Origin: Pseudomonas serbica
GTDB lineage: Bacteria; Pseudomonadota; Gammaproteobacteria; Pseudomonadales; Pseudomonadaceae
Direction of reading: 5' to 3'
DNA length: 64,000 nucleotides
Assembly (NCBI RefSeq): GCF_028823535.1
Contig: NZ_JAQIYM010000001.1
Coordinates: forward strand, 1-64,000
Position 1 is the stretch's first letter, and the number at the start of each line of letters is the position of its first letter. Shown here in pieces: positions 41,478-51,204 of this stretch. The translations under genes were made by a program, and so were the position numbers. The notes under the pieces were generated by a model that worked only from the letters and a program-made list of their open reading frames with translations, did no database searches and was not told the origin of the DNA.

Positions 41478-43400
41478 ATGAGTATCTTTAGCCACTTCCA
41501 ACAACGTTTCGAGTCCACACGCCAGGAAGAACTCTCGCTGCAAGAGTATCTGGAGTTGTGCAAAAAGGACCGTAGCGCCTACGTTTCCGCCGCCGAGCGT
41601 CTGTTGCTGGCCATCGGTGAGCCGGAACTCCTCGACACCTCGACCAACTCGAGGCTGTCGCGAATCTTCTCCAACAAGGTGATCCGCCGCTATCCGGCCT
41701 TTGAAGACTTCCACGGGATGGAAGAATGCATCGACCAGATCGTGTCGTATTTCCGCCATGCCGCCCAAGGCCTGGAAGAGAAGAAACAGATCCTTTATCT
41801 GCTCGGCCCCGTCGGCGGTGGTAAATCGTCCCTGGCCGAAAAACTCAAGCAACTGATGGAAAGAGTGCCCTTCTACGCGATCAAGGGCTCGCCGGTATTC
41901 GAATCGCCACTGGGTCTGTTCAACGCCACTGAAGATGGCGCGATCCTCGAGGAAGACTTCGGCATCCCGCGGCGCTACCTCAACACCATCATGTCGCCAT
42001 GGGCCACCAAGCGCTTGGCCGAATTCGGCGGTGACATCAGCCAGTTCCGCGTGGTCAAGCTCTATCCGTCGATCCTCAACCAGATCGCCGTGGCCAAAAC
42101 CGAACCAGGCGATGAAAACAACCAGGACATTTCGGCACTGGTGGGTAAGGTCGATATCCGCAAACTGGAAGAATTCCCACAGAACGATGCCGATGCCTAC
42201 AGCTATTCGGGCGCACTGTGCCGGGCCAACCAGGGCCTGATGGAATTCGTCGAAATGTTCAAGGCGCCGATCAAGGTGCTGCACCCACTGCTGACCGCCA
42301 CCCAGGAAGGCAACTACAACAGTACCGAAGGGCTTGGGGCAATTCCGTTCACCGGGATCCTGCTGGCCCACTCCAACGAATCGGAGTGGCACACCTTCCG
42401 CAACAACAAGAACAACGAAGCGTTCATCGACCGGATCTACATCGTCAAGGTGCCGTACTGCCTGCGTGTCAGTGACGAAGTGAAGATCTACGACAAGCTG
42501 CTGTTCAACAGCTCGCTGGCCAAAGCCCATTGCGCGCCAGACACCTTGAAGATGCTTGCACAGTTCACCGTACTTTCACGCCTGAAGGAGCCAGAAAACT
42601 CGAACATCTACTCCAAGATGCGGGTGTATGACGGTGAAAACCTCAAGGACACCGATCCGAAGGCCAAGTCTATCCAGGAGTATCGCGACAACGCCGGCGT
42701 CGATGAAGGCATGAACGGCCTGTCGACCCGCTTCGCGTTCAAGATCCTGTCCAAGGTCTTCAACTTCGACCCCCATGAAATCGCCGCCAACCCGGTTCAC
42801 CTGCTCTATGTGCTGGAGCAACAGATCGAGCAGGAGCAGTTCCAGGCCGAAACCCGCGAGCGCTACCTGCGCTTCCTCAAGGAGTATCTGGCACCGCGAT
42901 ACATCGAATTCATCGGCAAGGAGATCCAGACCGCCTACCTCGAGTCCTACAGCGAGTACGGCCAGAACATCTTCGATCGTTATGTGCTGTACGCGGACTT
43001 CTGGATTCAGGACCAGGAGTATCGCGATCCGGAAACCGGCGAGATTCTCAACCGCGTCGCACTGAACGAAGAACTGGAGAAAATCGAAAAACCGGCGGGC
43101 ATCAGCAATCCGAAGGATTTCCGCAACGAAATCGTCAACTTCGTACTGCGCGCCCGGGCCAACAACAATGGCAAGAACCCGACCTGGCTCAGCTACGAAA
43201 AACTGCGGGTGGTCATCGAGAAGAAAATGTTCTCCAACACCGAGGACCTCCTGCCCGTCATCAGCTTCAACGCCAAGGCCAGCAAAGAGGACCAGCAGAA
43301 ACACAACGACTTCGTCACACGAATGGTCGAACGCGGTTACACCGACAAACAGGTACGGCTGCTGTCCGAGTGGTACCTGAGGGTCAGAAAATCCCAGTAA
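41478..43400 (+). CDS. prkA: PrkA-type serine protein kinase
   Basis: AAA-domain protein kinase/ATPase (YeaG in E. coli) active in nutrient stress and stationary phase. The 640-residue protein has Walker A GPVGGGKS (110-117) in a PrkA AAA domain and a C-terminal kinase-like PrkA domain. First gene of the conserved trio with yeaH and spoVR. Family knowledge links the trio to sustained nitrogen starvation and cell-surface or metabolic adaptation; targets are poorly known. Confidence 0.93.
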   Translation: MSIFSHFQQRFESTRQEELSLQEYLELCKKDRSAYVSAAERLLLAIGEPELLDTSTNSRLSRIFSNKVIRRYPAFEDFHGMEECIDQIVSYFRHAAQGLEEKKQILYLLGPVGGGKSSLAEKLKQLMERVPFYAIKGSPVFESPLGLFNATEDGAILEEDFGIPRRYLNTIMSPWATKRLAEFGGDISQFRVVKLYPSILNQIAVAKTEPGDENNQDISALVGKVDIRKLEEFPQNDADAYSYSGALCRANQGLMEFVEMFKAPIKVLHPLLTATQEGNYNSTEGLGAIPFTGILLAHSNESEWHTFRNNKNNEAFIDRIYIVKVPYCLRVSDEVKIYDKLLFNSSLAKAHCAPDTLKMLAQFTVLSRLKEPENSNIYSKMRVYDGENLKDTDPKAKSIQEYRDNAGVDEGMNGLSTRFAFKILSKVFNFDPHEIAANPVHLLYVLEQQIEQEQFQAETRERYLRFLKEYLAPRYIEFIGKEIQTAYLESYSEYGQNIFDRYVLYADFWIQDQEYRDPETGEILNRVALNEELEKIEKPAGISNPKDFRNEIVNFVLRARANNNGKNPTWLSYEKLRVVIEKKMFSNTEDLLPVISFNAKASKEDQQKHNDFVTRMVERGYTDKQVRLLSEWYLRVRKSQ

Positions 43401-43402
43401 GG

Positions 43403-43530
43403 GAGCTGCAGGCGGCAAGCGACACCGCACCACCGAAAACGCGTTGTTGGCGTAATTGTGGCCATATGTCGCGCGCCGCTTGTTTCTGAAGCTTCTGTCT
43501 TGCAGCTTGAAGCTTATGACTCGAAGCTCC
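43403..43530. repeat. degenerate 'agctgcaagc' inverted repeat in the prkA-yeaH gap
   Basis: GAGCTGCAGGCGGCAAGCGA on the left and TGTCTTGCAGCTTGAAGCT on the right are imperfect inverted arms. AAGCTT is repeated on the right side. Similar 'CTTGCAGCTTGAAGC' stretches occur between genes in fluorescent pseudomonads. It may trim or attenuate mRNA between prkA and yeaH. Confidence 0.5.
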
Positions 43531-43541
43531 CCGGAGGGCCT

Positions 43542-44813
43542 ATGAGCTATGTGATCGACCGACGTCTCAATGGCAAGAACAAGAGCACGGTGAACCGCCA
43601 GCGGTTTCTGCGGCGGTACCGTGACCACATCAAAAAGGCTGTCGAAGAGGCGGTCAGTCGGCGTTCCATTACCGATATGGAACACGGCGAGCAAATCAGC
43701 ATCCCGGGGCGTGACATCGACGAACCGGTGCTTCACCACGGGCGTGGCGGCAAACAGACCGTCGTGCACCCCGGCAACAAGGAATTCACCAGCGGCGAAC
43801 ACATTGCGCGCCCACCTGGGGGTGGTGGCGGCAGAGGGCCTGGCAAGGCCGGCAACTCGGGCGAAGGAATGGACGAGTTCGTCTTCCAGATCACCCAGGA
43901 AGAATTCCTCGAATTCATGTTCGAAGACCTTGAGCTGCCTAACCTGGTCAAGCGCAACCTGACCGGCACCGACACCTTCAAGACCGTTCGCGCAGGGATC
44001 AGCAACGAGGGCAATCCGTCGCGGATCAACATCATCCGCACACTGCGCTCAGCCCATGCTCGGCGAATCGCCCTCTCTGGCAGCAGCCGGGCGAAACTGC
44101 GCGAAGCCAAGGAAGAACTCCTGCGACTCAAACAGGAAGAACCGGACAACTTCGGCGATATCCAGGAACTTGAGGCAGAAATCGAAAAACTCAGCGCACG
44201 CATTCATCGCGTCCCTTTTCTCGACACCTTCGACCTCAAGTACAACCTGCTGATCAAGCAACCCAACCCCAGCTCGAAGGCGGTGATGTTCTGCCTCATG
44301 GACGTTTCCGGCTCGATGACCCAGGCGACCAAGGACATCGCCAAGCGCTTCTTCATCCTGCTGTACCTGTTTCTCAAGCGTAACTACGACAAGATTGACG
44401 TGGTGTTCATCCGCCACCACACCAGCGCCCGTGAAGTGGACGAGGAAGAGTTCTTCTACTCCCGCGAAACCGGCGGGACCATCGTGTCCAGTGCCTTGAA
44501 GTTGATGCAAGAGATCATGGCCGAGCGCTATCCGGCAAACGAGTGGAACATCTATGCCGCCCAGGCCTCCGACGGCGACAACTGGAACGACGACTCGCCG
44601 ATTTGCCGCGACATCCTGATCAACCAGATCATGCCTTTCGTGCAGTACTACACTTATGTCGAGATTACCCCACGGGAACATCAGGCCCTGTGGTTCGAAT
44701 ACGAGCGCATCGCCGAAGCCTTTTCCGACACTTTTGCCCAGCAACAACTGGTATCGGCCGGGGATATCTATCCGGTCTTCCGTGAACTCTTCCAGCGCAG
44801 GTTAGTGACATGA
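43542..44813 (+). CDS. yeaH: YeaH-type protein with von Willebrand A domain
   Basis: DUF444 protein of 423 residues, partner of PrkA. It has a Gly-rich stretch ([12 protein letters not shown], about 87-98), a coiled segment near 185-225, and a C-terminal VWA-like domain with the metal-site DVSGS (254-258). The ATG was chosen because CCGGAGGG lies 5 bases upstream; the earlier in-frame start is in repeat sequence. Its stop overlaps spoVR by 4 bases. Confidence 0.9.
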   Translation: MSYVIDRRLNGKNKSTVNRQRFLRRYRDHIKKAVEEAVSRRSITDMEHGEQISIPGRDIDEPVLHHGRGGKQTVVHPGNKEFTSGEHIARPPGGGGGRGPGKAGNSGEGMDEFVFQITQEEFLEFMFEDLELPNLVKRNLTGTDTFKTVRAGISNEGNPSRINIIRTLRSAHARRIALSGSSRAKLREAKEELLRLKQEEPDNFGDIQELEAEIEKLSARIHRVPFLDTFDLKYNLLIKQPNPSSKAVMFCLMDVSGSMTQATKDIAKRFFILLYLFLKRNYDKIDVVFIRHHTSAREVDEEEFFYSRETGGTIVSSALKLMQEIMAERYPANEWNIYAAQASDGDNWNDDSPICRDILINQIMPFVQYYTYVEITPREHQALWFEYERIAEAFSDTFAQQQLVSAGDIYPVFRELFQRRLVT

Positions 44814-46372
44814 CCGCCAAAGAGCAGAAGCGCCAACCCATATCCACCGGATCGGAATGGACGTTCGAGCTGATCCAGGCCTACGACCGTGAAATCAGTC
44901 GTATTGCGGCTCGCTACGCGCTCGATACGTACCCTAACCAGATTGAAGTGATCACCGCTGAGCAGATGATGGACGCCTACGCCTCTGTGGGCATGCCTCT
45001 GGGCTATCACCACTGGTCCTACGGCAAACACTTCCTCAGCACCGAAAAGTCCTACACGCGTGGCCAGATGGGGTTGGCCTATGAAATCGTGATCAACTCC
45101 GATCCGTGCATCGCCTACCTCATGGAGGAAAACACCATCTGCATGCAGGCGCTGGTGGTGGCGCATGCGTGCTACGGGCACAACAGCTTCTTCAAGGGCA
45201 ATTACCTGTTCCGCACATGGACCGATGCCAGCTCGATCATCGACTACCTGGTGTTCGCCAAGCAGTACATCATGCAATGCGAGGAGCGCCATGGCATCGA
45301 TGCGGTCGAGGACTTGCTCGACTCCTGCCACGCCTTGATGAATTACGGGGTCGACCGCTACAAACGCCCTTACCCTATTTCCGCCGAGGAAGAACGGCGC
45401 CGCCAAAAAGACCGGGAAGAACATCTGCAGAAGCAGATCAATGACCTGTGGCGCACCATTCCCAAAGGCGCGGACAAGTACAGCGACAAGGACAACGCGC
45501 GCTTCCCCGCCGAACCGCAGGAAAACATCCTGTACTTCATCGAAAAACATGCGCCGTTGCTGGAGCCCTGGCAGCGGGAAATCGTGCGGATCGTACGCAA
45601 GATCGCCCAGTATTTTTATCCACAGCGCCAGACCCAGGTCATGAACGAAGGGTGGGCCACATTCTGGCACTACACCCTGATGAACGATCTATACGACGAA
45701 GGCCTGGTGACCGATGGCTTCATGATGGAGTTCCTGACGTCCCACACCAGCGTTGTCTTCCAGCCTGGCTTCGACAGTCCCTATTACAGCGGCATCAACC
45801 CCTACGCCTTGGGCTTTGCCATGTATCGCGACATCCGTCGCATGTGCGAAGAGCCCACTGAAGAGGATTACCGCTGGTTTCCGGACATTGCCGGCACCGA
45901 CTGGCTGGCAGCCATCAAGTTCGCCATGAGCAGTTTCAAGGATGAGAGTTTCATCCTGCAGTACCTTTCACCCAAAGTGATCCGTGACCTGAAACTGTTC
46001 AGTATTCTCGATGATGATCAGAAAGACGATCTACTGGTGCCAGCCATTCACGACGAAGGCGGCTATCGCATCATCCGTGAAACCCTGGCGGCACAGTACA
46101 ACCTGGGCAATCGCGAACCGAACGTTCAGATCTACAGCATCGACAGACGCGGCGACCGCTCCCTGACCCTGCGTCACCAACAACATGACCGAAAACCGCT
46201 GGGAGAGTCCACCGAGGAAGTGCTCAAGCATCTGCATCGCCTCTGGGGCTTCGATATTCACCTGGAAACCTTGCAGGGTGACCAGATCATGAAAACCCAC
46301 CATGTGCCGCCACGCAGTGAACACAGCGAAGGCGATTACGGCCGACTGGACCTGGCCGTCATCCATTTGTGA
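44810..46372 (+). CDS. spoVR: SpoVR family protein (YcgB)
   Basis: 520-residue homologue of Bacillus SpoVR and E. coli YcgB. It carries the conserved SpoVR segments [31 protein letters not shown] (an HE-type pattern is not obvious) and [18 protein letters not shown]. Family biochemistry is unknown; it travels with prkA and yeaH in many proteobacteria. Translationally coupled to yeaH. Confidence 0.92.
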   Translation: MTAKEQKRQPISTGSEWTFELIQAYDREISRIAARYALDTYPNQIEVITAEQMMDAYASVGMPLGYHHWSYGKHFLSTEKSYTRGQMGLAYEIVINSDPCIAYLMEENTICMQALVVAHACYGHNSFFKGNYLFRTWTDASSIIDYLVFAKQYIMQCEERHGIDAVEDLLDSCHALMNYGVDRYKRPYPISAEEERRRQKDREEHLQKQINDLWRTIPKGADKYSDKDNARFPAEPQENILYFIEKHAPLLEPWQREIVRIVRKIAQYFYPQRQTQVMNEGWATFWHYTLMNDLYDEGLVTDGFMMEFLTSHTSVVFQPGFDSPYYSGINPYALGFAMYRDIRRMCEEPTEEDYRWFPDIAGTDWLAAIKFAMSSFKDESFILQYLSPKVIRDLKLFSILDDDQKDDLLVPAIHDEGGYRIIRETLAAQYNLGNREPNVQIYSIDRRGDRSLTLRHQQHDRKPLGESTEEVLKHLHRLWGFDIHLETLQGDQIMKTHHVPPRSEHSEGDYGRLDLAVIHL

Positions 46373-46435
46373 TTCCGGTTGTGCCTCCGAACGCTCGACG
46401 TAAGGGTTATCCTGTCGAGCTAACGGAGGTTTTTC

Positions 46436-47659
46436 ATGCAGATTTATAAAGTTGGCGGTGCGGTACGCGATCGCCTGCTCGGCATACCTGTCACTGACAT
46501 CGACCGAGTCGTGGTCGGAGCGACGACCGAAGAGATGCTCGCCCAGGGTTATCGGCCGGTGGGGGCTGACTTTCCGGTGTTTCTTCATCCGAAAACCGGC
46601 GAGGAATATGCCCTCGCCCGGACCGAACGCAAAAGCGGACGCGGTTACGGTGGGTTCACGTTCCACGCCAGTCCCGATGTGACCCTCGAAGAAGACCTGA
46701 TTCGCCGCGACCTGACGATCAACGCGATGGCCGAAGACGATCAGCAGAAACTGACCGACCCCTACAACGGCCAGCGCGATCTTGAGGCCCGTGTTCTTCG
46801 GCACGTTTCCCCAGCGTTTGCCGAGGATCCCCTCCGGGTTTTGCGCGTTGCCCGCTTCGCGGCACGCTATGCCGAACTCGGCTTCACCGTCGCCCCCGAA
46901 ACCCTTGAACTGATGCGCCAGCTCAGCGAATCAGGCGAACTGCAAGCGCTTACGGCGGAGCGCAGCTGGAAAGAAATCTCCCGCGCCCTGATGGAAAATC
47001 AGCCACAGGTGTTTATCGAAGTGTTGCGCGCATGCGCTGCCCTTAAAGAGCTGATGCCGGAAGTTGACGCACTGTTTGGCGTCCCGCAGCCCGAGAGCCA
47101 CCACCCGGAAATCGACACTGGCGCCCACACCCTGAGCGTGCTGCAGCAAGCGGCAGAACATGAACAGCCGCTGACCGTGCGCTGGGCGTGCCTGCTACAT
47201 GATCTGGGGAAAGGACTGACGCCGGAGGATCAATGGCCGCGGCACATTGCTCACGAGTCCAAGGGACTGAAACTGATCAAGGTGGTCAACGAACGCTTCA
47301 AGGCGCCGAAGGATTGCCAGGAGCTGGCGTTGCTGGTGGGCGAATATCACACCCACGGTCATCGCGCACTCGAGCTGAAGCCATCGACCTTGCTCGAGCT
47401 ACTGCAGAGCTTCGACGTTTACCGTCGACCGCAACGGTTCGAGGAATTCATCGCAGCGTGCGAGATGGATGCACGTGGCCGTAAAGGGCTGGAGCAGAGA
47501 AGTTATCCACAGGCGGATTATCTGCGCGGGGCGGCGACAGCAGCGCGTAGCGTGGCGGTTCAGCCGTTGCTGGAGCAGGGATTCAAGGGGCCGCAGTTGG
47601 GTGAGGCGATCAAGCGCGAACGGCTCAAGGCTTTGAAGGCCTACAAGGAACAAGCTTAA
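46436..47659 (+). CDS. cca: CCA tRNA nucleotidyltransferase with HD domain
   Basis: Adds or repairs the 3' CCA of tRNAs. The 407-residue protein has nucleotidyltransferase motif GGAVRD (7-12) with DxD D21/D23, and an HD phosphohydrolase domain with H231 and H255/D256 as in E. coli Cca, which is bifunctional. The ribosome site ACGGAGG is 7 bases before the ATG. Confidence 0.95.
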   Translation: MQIYKVGGAVRDRLLGIPVTDIDRVVVGATTEEMLAQGYRPVGADFPVFLHPKTGEEYALARTERKSGRGYGGFTFHASPDVTLEEDLIRRDLTINAMAEDDQQKLTDPYNGQRDLEARVLRHVSPAFAEDPLRVLRVARFAARYAELGFTVAPETLELMRQLSESGELQALTAERSWKEISRALMENQPQVFIEVLRACAALKELMPEVDALFGVPQPESHHPEIDTGAHTLSVLQQAAEHEQPLTVRWACLLHDLGKGLTPEDQWPRHIAHESKGLKLIKVVNERFKAPKDCQELALLVGEYHTHGHRALELKPSTLLELLQSFDVYRRPQRFEEFIAACEMDARGRKGLEQRSYPQADYLRGAATAARSVAVQPLLEQGFKGPQLGEAIKRERLKALKAYKEQA

Positions 47660-47670
47660 GCATCAAAAGT

Positions 47671-47742
47671 TCGCAGCCTGCGGCAGCTCCTATAGGGGAA
47701 ATATGCGTTTCCCTGGAGGAGCTGCCGCAGGCTGGCTGCGAT
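47671..47742. repeat. long hairpin repeat between cca and folK
   Basis: CGCAGCCTGCGGCAGCTCCT and AGGAGCTGCCGCAGGCTGGC are near-perfect inverted arms of about 20 bases, around a smaller GGGGAAA/TTTCCC dyad. This is another Pseudomonas palindromic repeat class. It lies between convergent genes and may serve as a two-way terminator or mRNA stabiliser. Confidence 0.85.
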
Positions 47743-47749
47743 CATTGCT

Positions 47750-48268
47750 TTACAGCAAGCTGGACGGGGTCAATGACTGCCCACGCCACTCAAACGCCAC
47801 CGGCGCCAGCACCTGATCAATCTGCGATTCGGCCCACAACGCGGCGAAATTTTTACCTACGCCCGGGTGTACGCGATCTGGAGCAATCAGCGACAACGGC
47901 CACAACACAAAGGCATTCTTAAGAATTTCCGCCCTCGGCAACACCAGGCCATCGAAGTTTCCCACAAGGTCGCCGTACAGCAACACGTCGATATCCAGAG
48001 GCAAACCTCGGCGATCCGGTGCATAACGACCGTTATCGGCCTCGATAAACTTCAACCGGCGATCCAGCTCCATTAGCGGCAAGTCGGTGTAGGCCGACAC
48101 CACGAAATTGAAGAACGGCCCGCTCTTGATCCCCACCGGCTGGCTTTCGAAAACCGCGGAGCAACGAATATCCACCAGAAAACCCGCCAGGGCTTCCAGG
48201 CCGGCTTGCAAATGGGTTTCGCGCTCGATGTTGCTGCCGAGCCCGAGATACACCTGAGTCAGCGACAT
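47750..48268 (-). CDS. folK: 6-hydroxymethyl-7,8-dihydropterin pyrophosphokinase
   Basis: Activates the pterin for condensation with p-aminobenzoate in folate synthesis. The 172-residue protein has YLGLGSNIERE at the N-terminus, RLKFIEADNGRYAPDRRGLPLDIDVLLYGD and the LPLDIDVL signature. It overlaps folB by 10 bases, so the two consecutive folate enzymes are made together. Confidence 0.95.
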   Translation of the reverse strand: MSLTQVYLGLGSNIERETHLQAGLEALAGFLVDIRCSAVFESQPVGIKSGPFFNFVVSAYTDLPLMELDRRLKFIEADNGRYAPDRRGLPLDIDVLLYGDLVGNFDGLVLPRAEILKNAFVLWPLSLIAPDRVHPGVGKNFAALWAESQIDQVLAPVAFEWRGQSLTPSSLL

Positions 48269-48615
48269 CCGCGCTCGATCTCCACACCCACGCCACCGGT
48301 AGCGGCAGGAACTGCGCCTGGCTTGGTCAACTTGAGGCGCATCCAGGTGATCTTGAATTCGCTCATCAGCACTTCCACCAGGCGCTCGGCGAAAGTCTCG
48401 ACCAACTGGAACTGTGCCTGCTCGGCAAACGCCTGGATGCGCGATGAAACGCTCGCGTAATCAAGCGCCAGGGTCAGGTCATCGCCAGCGGCGGCCGGGC
48501 GATTGTCCCAGGCGAAACTCAGGTCAAGCCGCAAGCACTGTCGGATGCCTCGCTCCCAGTCATAGGCACCGATCACGGTGTCGACTTCCAGGCCCTCGAT
48601 AAACACTCTGTCCAA
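48259..48615 (-). CDS. folB: dihydroneopterin aldolase
   Basis: Splits dihydroneopterin to the hydroxymethylpterin used by FolK. The 118-residue protein reads [20 protein letters not shown] at its start, with the conserved E in the DWERG turn and K in LTKPGA. It most likely begins with TTG at 48615, which has GGAG about 8 bases before; the next upstream in-frame start would add 8 residues without similarity. Divergent from plsY. Confidence 0.92.
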   Translation of the reverse strand: MDRVFIEGLEVDTVIGAYDWERGIRQCLRLDLSFAWDNRPAAAGDDLTLALDYASVSSRIQAFAEQAQFQLVETFAERLVEVLMSEFKITWMRLKLTKPGAVPAATGGVGVEIERGCR

Positions 48616-48689
48616 GCACTTTTCTCCGCTGCACGACAAGGGCGCAATGCGCCGTTAGAATCAGGGCGTCCTCGCCCGGAATAGTTAGC

Positions 48690-49259
48690 ATGTTTTGGTT
48701 ACTGGCGATCCTCGCCTACCTGCTCGGCTCTCTGTCCTTCGCCATCTTGCTCAGCCGCTTGACCGGTAACCCCGATCCGCGAATGAGTGGCTCGGGCAAT
48801 GCTGGCGCCACCAACATGCTGCGCCTGGCGGGCAAGAAACTCGCCATCCTGACGCTGCTCGGCGACCTCTGCAAAGGCCTGCTGCCCGTACTGATCGCCG
48901 GTCTCGCAGGCTTGTCACTACAGGATCAGGCCTGGATCGGTGTTTGCGCCGTCATCGGCCACCTGTTTCCACTGTACTTCCACTTTCGCGGTGGCAAGGG
49001 TGTCGCCACCGCTGCCGGCATGCTGCTGGGGCTATACCCGCCCGCGGCTCTGATGGCGGTATGCGCCTGGCTGCTGACGTTCTACCTGACCCGTACCAGC
49101 TCGCTGGCCGCCTTGATCGCCACGCCCTTGACCCTGCCACTGTTGGCCTGGCAAGAGCCGGCTGCTCTGCTGCCGATGTGCGCCCTGACCGCAATGATCG
49201 TCTGGCGCCACCGGGGCAATCTACGCGACCTGTTTGCCGGGCGCGAACGGCATTTTTAG
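48690..49259 (+). CDS. plsY: acyl-phosphate glycerol-3-phosphate acyltransferase
   Basis: Inner-membrane enzyme that starts phospholipid synthesis by acylating glycerol-3-phosphate from acyl phosphate. The 189-residue, five-helix protein has GSGNAGATN (34-42), [17 protein letters not shown] and other PlsY loops. It is divergent from folB and convergent with tsaD 23 bases away. Confidence 0.95.
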   Translation: MFWLLAILAYLLGSLSFAILLSRLTGNPDPRMSGSGNAGATNMLRLAGKKLAILTLLGDLCKGLLPVLIAGLAGLSLQDQAWIGVCAVIGHLFPLYFHFRGGKGVATAAGMLLGLYPPAALMAVCAWLLTFYLTRTSSLAALIATPLTLPLLAWQEPAALLPMCALTAMIVWRHRGNLRDLFAGRERHF

Positions 49260-49282
49260 CCGCCAGCCAGGCGCCGCCCTCA

Positions 49283-50308
49283 TCACAAAGGCGACAACTG
49301 CTCCATCGGCCACCGCGCCTGCACGCTGATCGCCAGGCTTTCCTGCTGACCGGCCTTCAGGCGCTGACAGCCAGCAAACGCAATCATGGCGCCATTATCG
49401 GTACAGAACTGCGGACGGGCGTAAAAAACATCGCCCTTCATGTCACCGAGCATTTTTTCCAGGGAAACGCGCAACGCCTTGTTGGCACTGACGCCGCCAG
49501 CGATCACCAGGCGCTTCATGCCAGCCGCTTTCAGGGCGCGCTTGCACTTGATGGTCAAAGTCTCTACCACGGCCTGCTGGAACGCCAGCGAGATGTCGCA
49601 ACGGGCTTGCTCACCGTCGTCTGCAGCGCTCACGCACTGCTGCCAGGTGTTCAGGGCGAAAGTTTTCAAGCCGCTGAAGCTGAAGTCCAGGCCTGGGCGG
49701 TCGCACATCGGACGCGGGAAGACGAAACGTCCTGCAACGCCCTGCTCTGCCAGGCGAGCGATTTCCGGGCCACCCGGATAATTGAGCCCCATCATCTTCG
49801 CGGTCTTGTCGAAGGCTTCGCCCGCGGCATCGTCCAGCGTTTCGCCAAGCAGTGTGTATTGACCGATTCCATCGACCTGAACCAACTGCGTATGGCCGCC
49901 CGACACCAACAAAGCGACGAACGGAAATTCGGGCGGCTGAGACTCCAGCATCGGCGCCAGCAGGTGTCCTTCCATGTGGTGCACGCCCAGCGCTGGAATA
50001 CCCCAGGCAAAGGCCAGCGCCTGGGCACAGGAAGCACCGACCAGCAGCGCGCCGACCAGGCCGGGGCCCGCGGTATACGCGATGGCGTCGATCTCGGTCG
50101 GCACGCAGCCGGCTTCGGCCAACACCTGACGAATCAAGGGCAGCATGCGCTTGACGTGGTCACGCGAGGCCAGCTCCGGCACTACGCCACCATAGGCGCG
50201 GTGCAGGTCGATCTGGCTGAACAGCGCATCGGCCAGCAGGCCGCGCTCACTGTCGTAAAGCGCGACACCGGTTTCGTCGCAAGAGGTTTCTAATCCCAGT
50301 ACTAGCAT
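49283..50308 (-). CDS. tsaD: tRNA N6-adenosine threonylcarbamoyltransferase
   Basis: Catalytic subunit of the t6A37 modification of ANN-decoding tRNAs, working with TsaB, TsaC and TsaE. The 341-residue protein has [11 protein letters not shown] at the N-terminus, the metal-binding H111 and H115 in HHMEGH and FSFSGLKT. It is divergent from rpsU across about 200 bases. Confidence 0.95.
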   Translation of the reverse strand: MLVLGLETSCDETGVALYDSERGLLADALFSQIDLHRAYGGVVPELASRDHVKRMLPLIRQVLAEAGCVPTEIDAIAYTAGPGLVGALLVGASCAQALAFAWGIPALGVHHMEGHLLAPMLESQPPEFPFVALLVSGGHTQLVQVDGIGQYTLLGETLDDAAGEAFDKTAKMMGLNYPGGPEIARLAEQGVAGRFVFPRPMCDRPGLDFSFSGLKTFALNTWQQCVSAADDGEQARCDISLAFQQAVVETLTIKCKRALKAAGMKRLVIAGGVSANKALRVSLEKMLGDMKGDVFYARPQFCTDNGAMIAFAGCQRLKAGQQESLAISVQARWPMEQLSPL

Positions 50309-50395
50309 GGGTTTGCGCCTTGTTTAGGCTGAATTCGAAGGCGCGCATAATAGTCGCCGCGTGATGCCCCGACCAGCGGTTTTCGATCAGAGGCT

Positions 50396-50424
50396 TTGCA
50401 TTCCGTGCGATGAGGGGTTAACAT
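50396..50424 (+). promoter_or_regulatory. candidate rpsU promoter
   Basis: TTGCAT (50396-50401) and TAACAT (50419-50424) are spaced by 17 bases, about 85 bases before rpsU. It is the best sigma-70-like pair in the tsaD-rpsU gap. Confidence 0.4.
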
Positions 50425-50507
50425 CCGCAACCCTTAAAAACCGACGTCTTCAAGTGCTCTTTTGCCGCGAGGATGTTGACCCCGGTAATGAATGAAGGTA
50501 GCTCTGG

Positions 50508-50723
50508 ATGCCAGCCGTCAAAGTAAAAGAGAACGAACCCTTCGACGTAGCTCTGCGTCGTTTCAAGCGCTCCTGCGAAAAAGCCGGTGTACTGGCTGAA
50601 GTTCGTAGCCGCGAATTTTACGAGAAGCCAACTTCTGAGCGTAAGCGCAAGGCAGCAGCCGCTGTTAAGCGTCACGCCAAGAAAGTTCAGCGCGAACAGC
50701 GCCGCGCCGTTCGTCTGTACTAA
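50508..50723 (+). CDS. rpsU: 30S ribosomal protein S21
   Basis: Small-subunit protein needed for initiation base pairing. 71 residues, very basic, [20 protein letters not shown] at the start. It heads the rpsU-dnaG-rpoD macromolecular synthesis cluster. Confidence 0.97.
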
Positions 50724-51204
50724 TACACAGACGATCGTAGCAAGCTTCTGCCAAGCCCGGCTCTGAGCCGGGCTTATGGCATTTGCGTAAAACGCTTGAT
50801 GCTTCACCGTCGAAGCCGCAGACGCGACCGAGACAAATCTGCTTCACTGCGTCAGACCTGGCTTTTTTGCCAGCGGTGCACGTCTTTTCTGACGAGCCTT
50901 TCAAGGCTACTGACGAGCACACCCACTGATTCCTCTCACGACGATCAGCCCAAGGCACCTGTATGCGTGCCGAAAAAGAGCTATCCGAGACCCTTGACGG
51001 GTCGCAGCCGGATTCAGCGCAACACTTTCAAACAGTCGAATACTGACAGGCAGTAACGTCAGTGGATTTTCGGCAGATACACTTCCCGATAGCGATTATG
51101 CAGGCGATACCGGTCGAGCCGCACATTGTGCGTGCCTCAAGCAATGATCCGCGTTCAGCCACCCTTCGCTTCGGTCCCCTTTCAGCGCAGATGACGAGAA
51201 CGCC
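50724..51204. other. 481-base gap between rpsU and dnaG
   Basis: It starts with a stem AAGCCCGGC/GCCGGGCTT (50753-50775) lacking a T-run, probably a weak terminator or processing site as between E. coli rpsU and dnaG. In many Pseudomonas genomes a yqeY gene stands in this cluster; no trace of its coding sequence was seen. A 27-codon frame at 50963-51046 (MRAEKELSETLDGSQPDSAQ...) has AAGG 7 bases upstream; it is only a weak candidate. Nothing else was recognised. Confidence 0.6.

Noticed and set aside
50796..51056. 86-codon frame in the rpsU-dnaG gap
   Set aside because: Low-complexity Arg/Ser/Thr composition, no ribosome site, no recognisable family.
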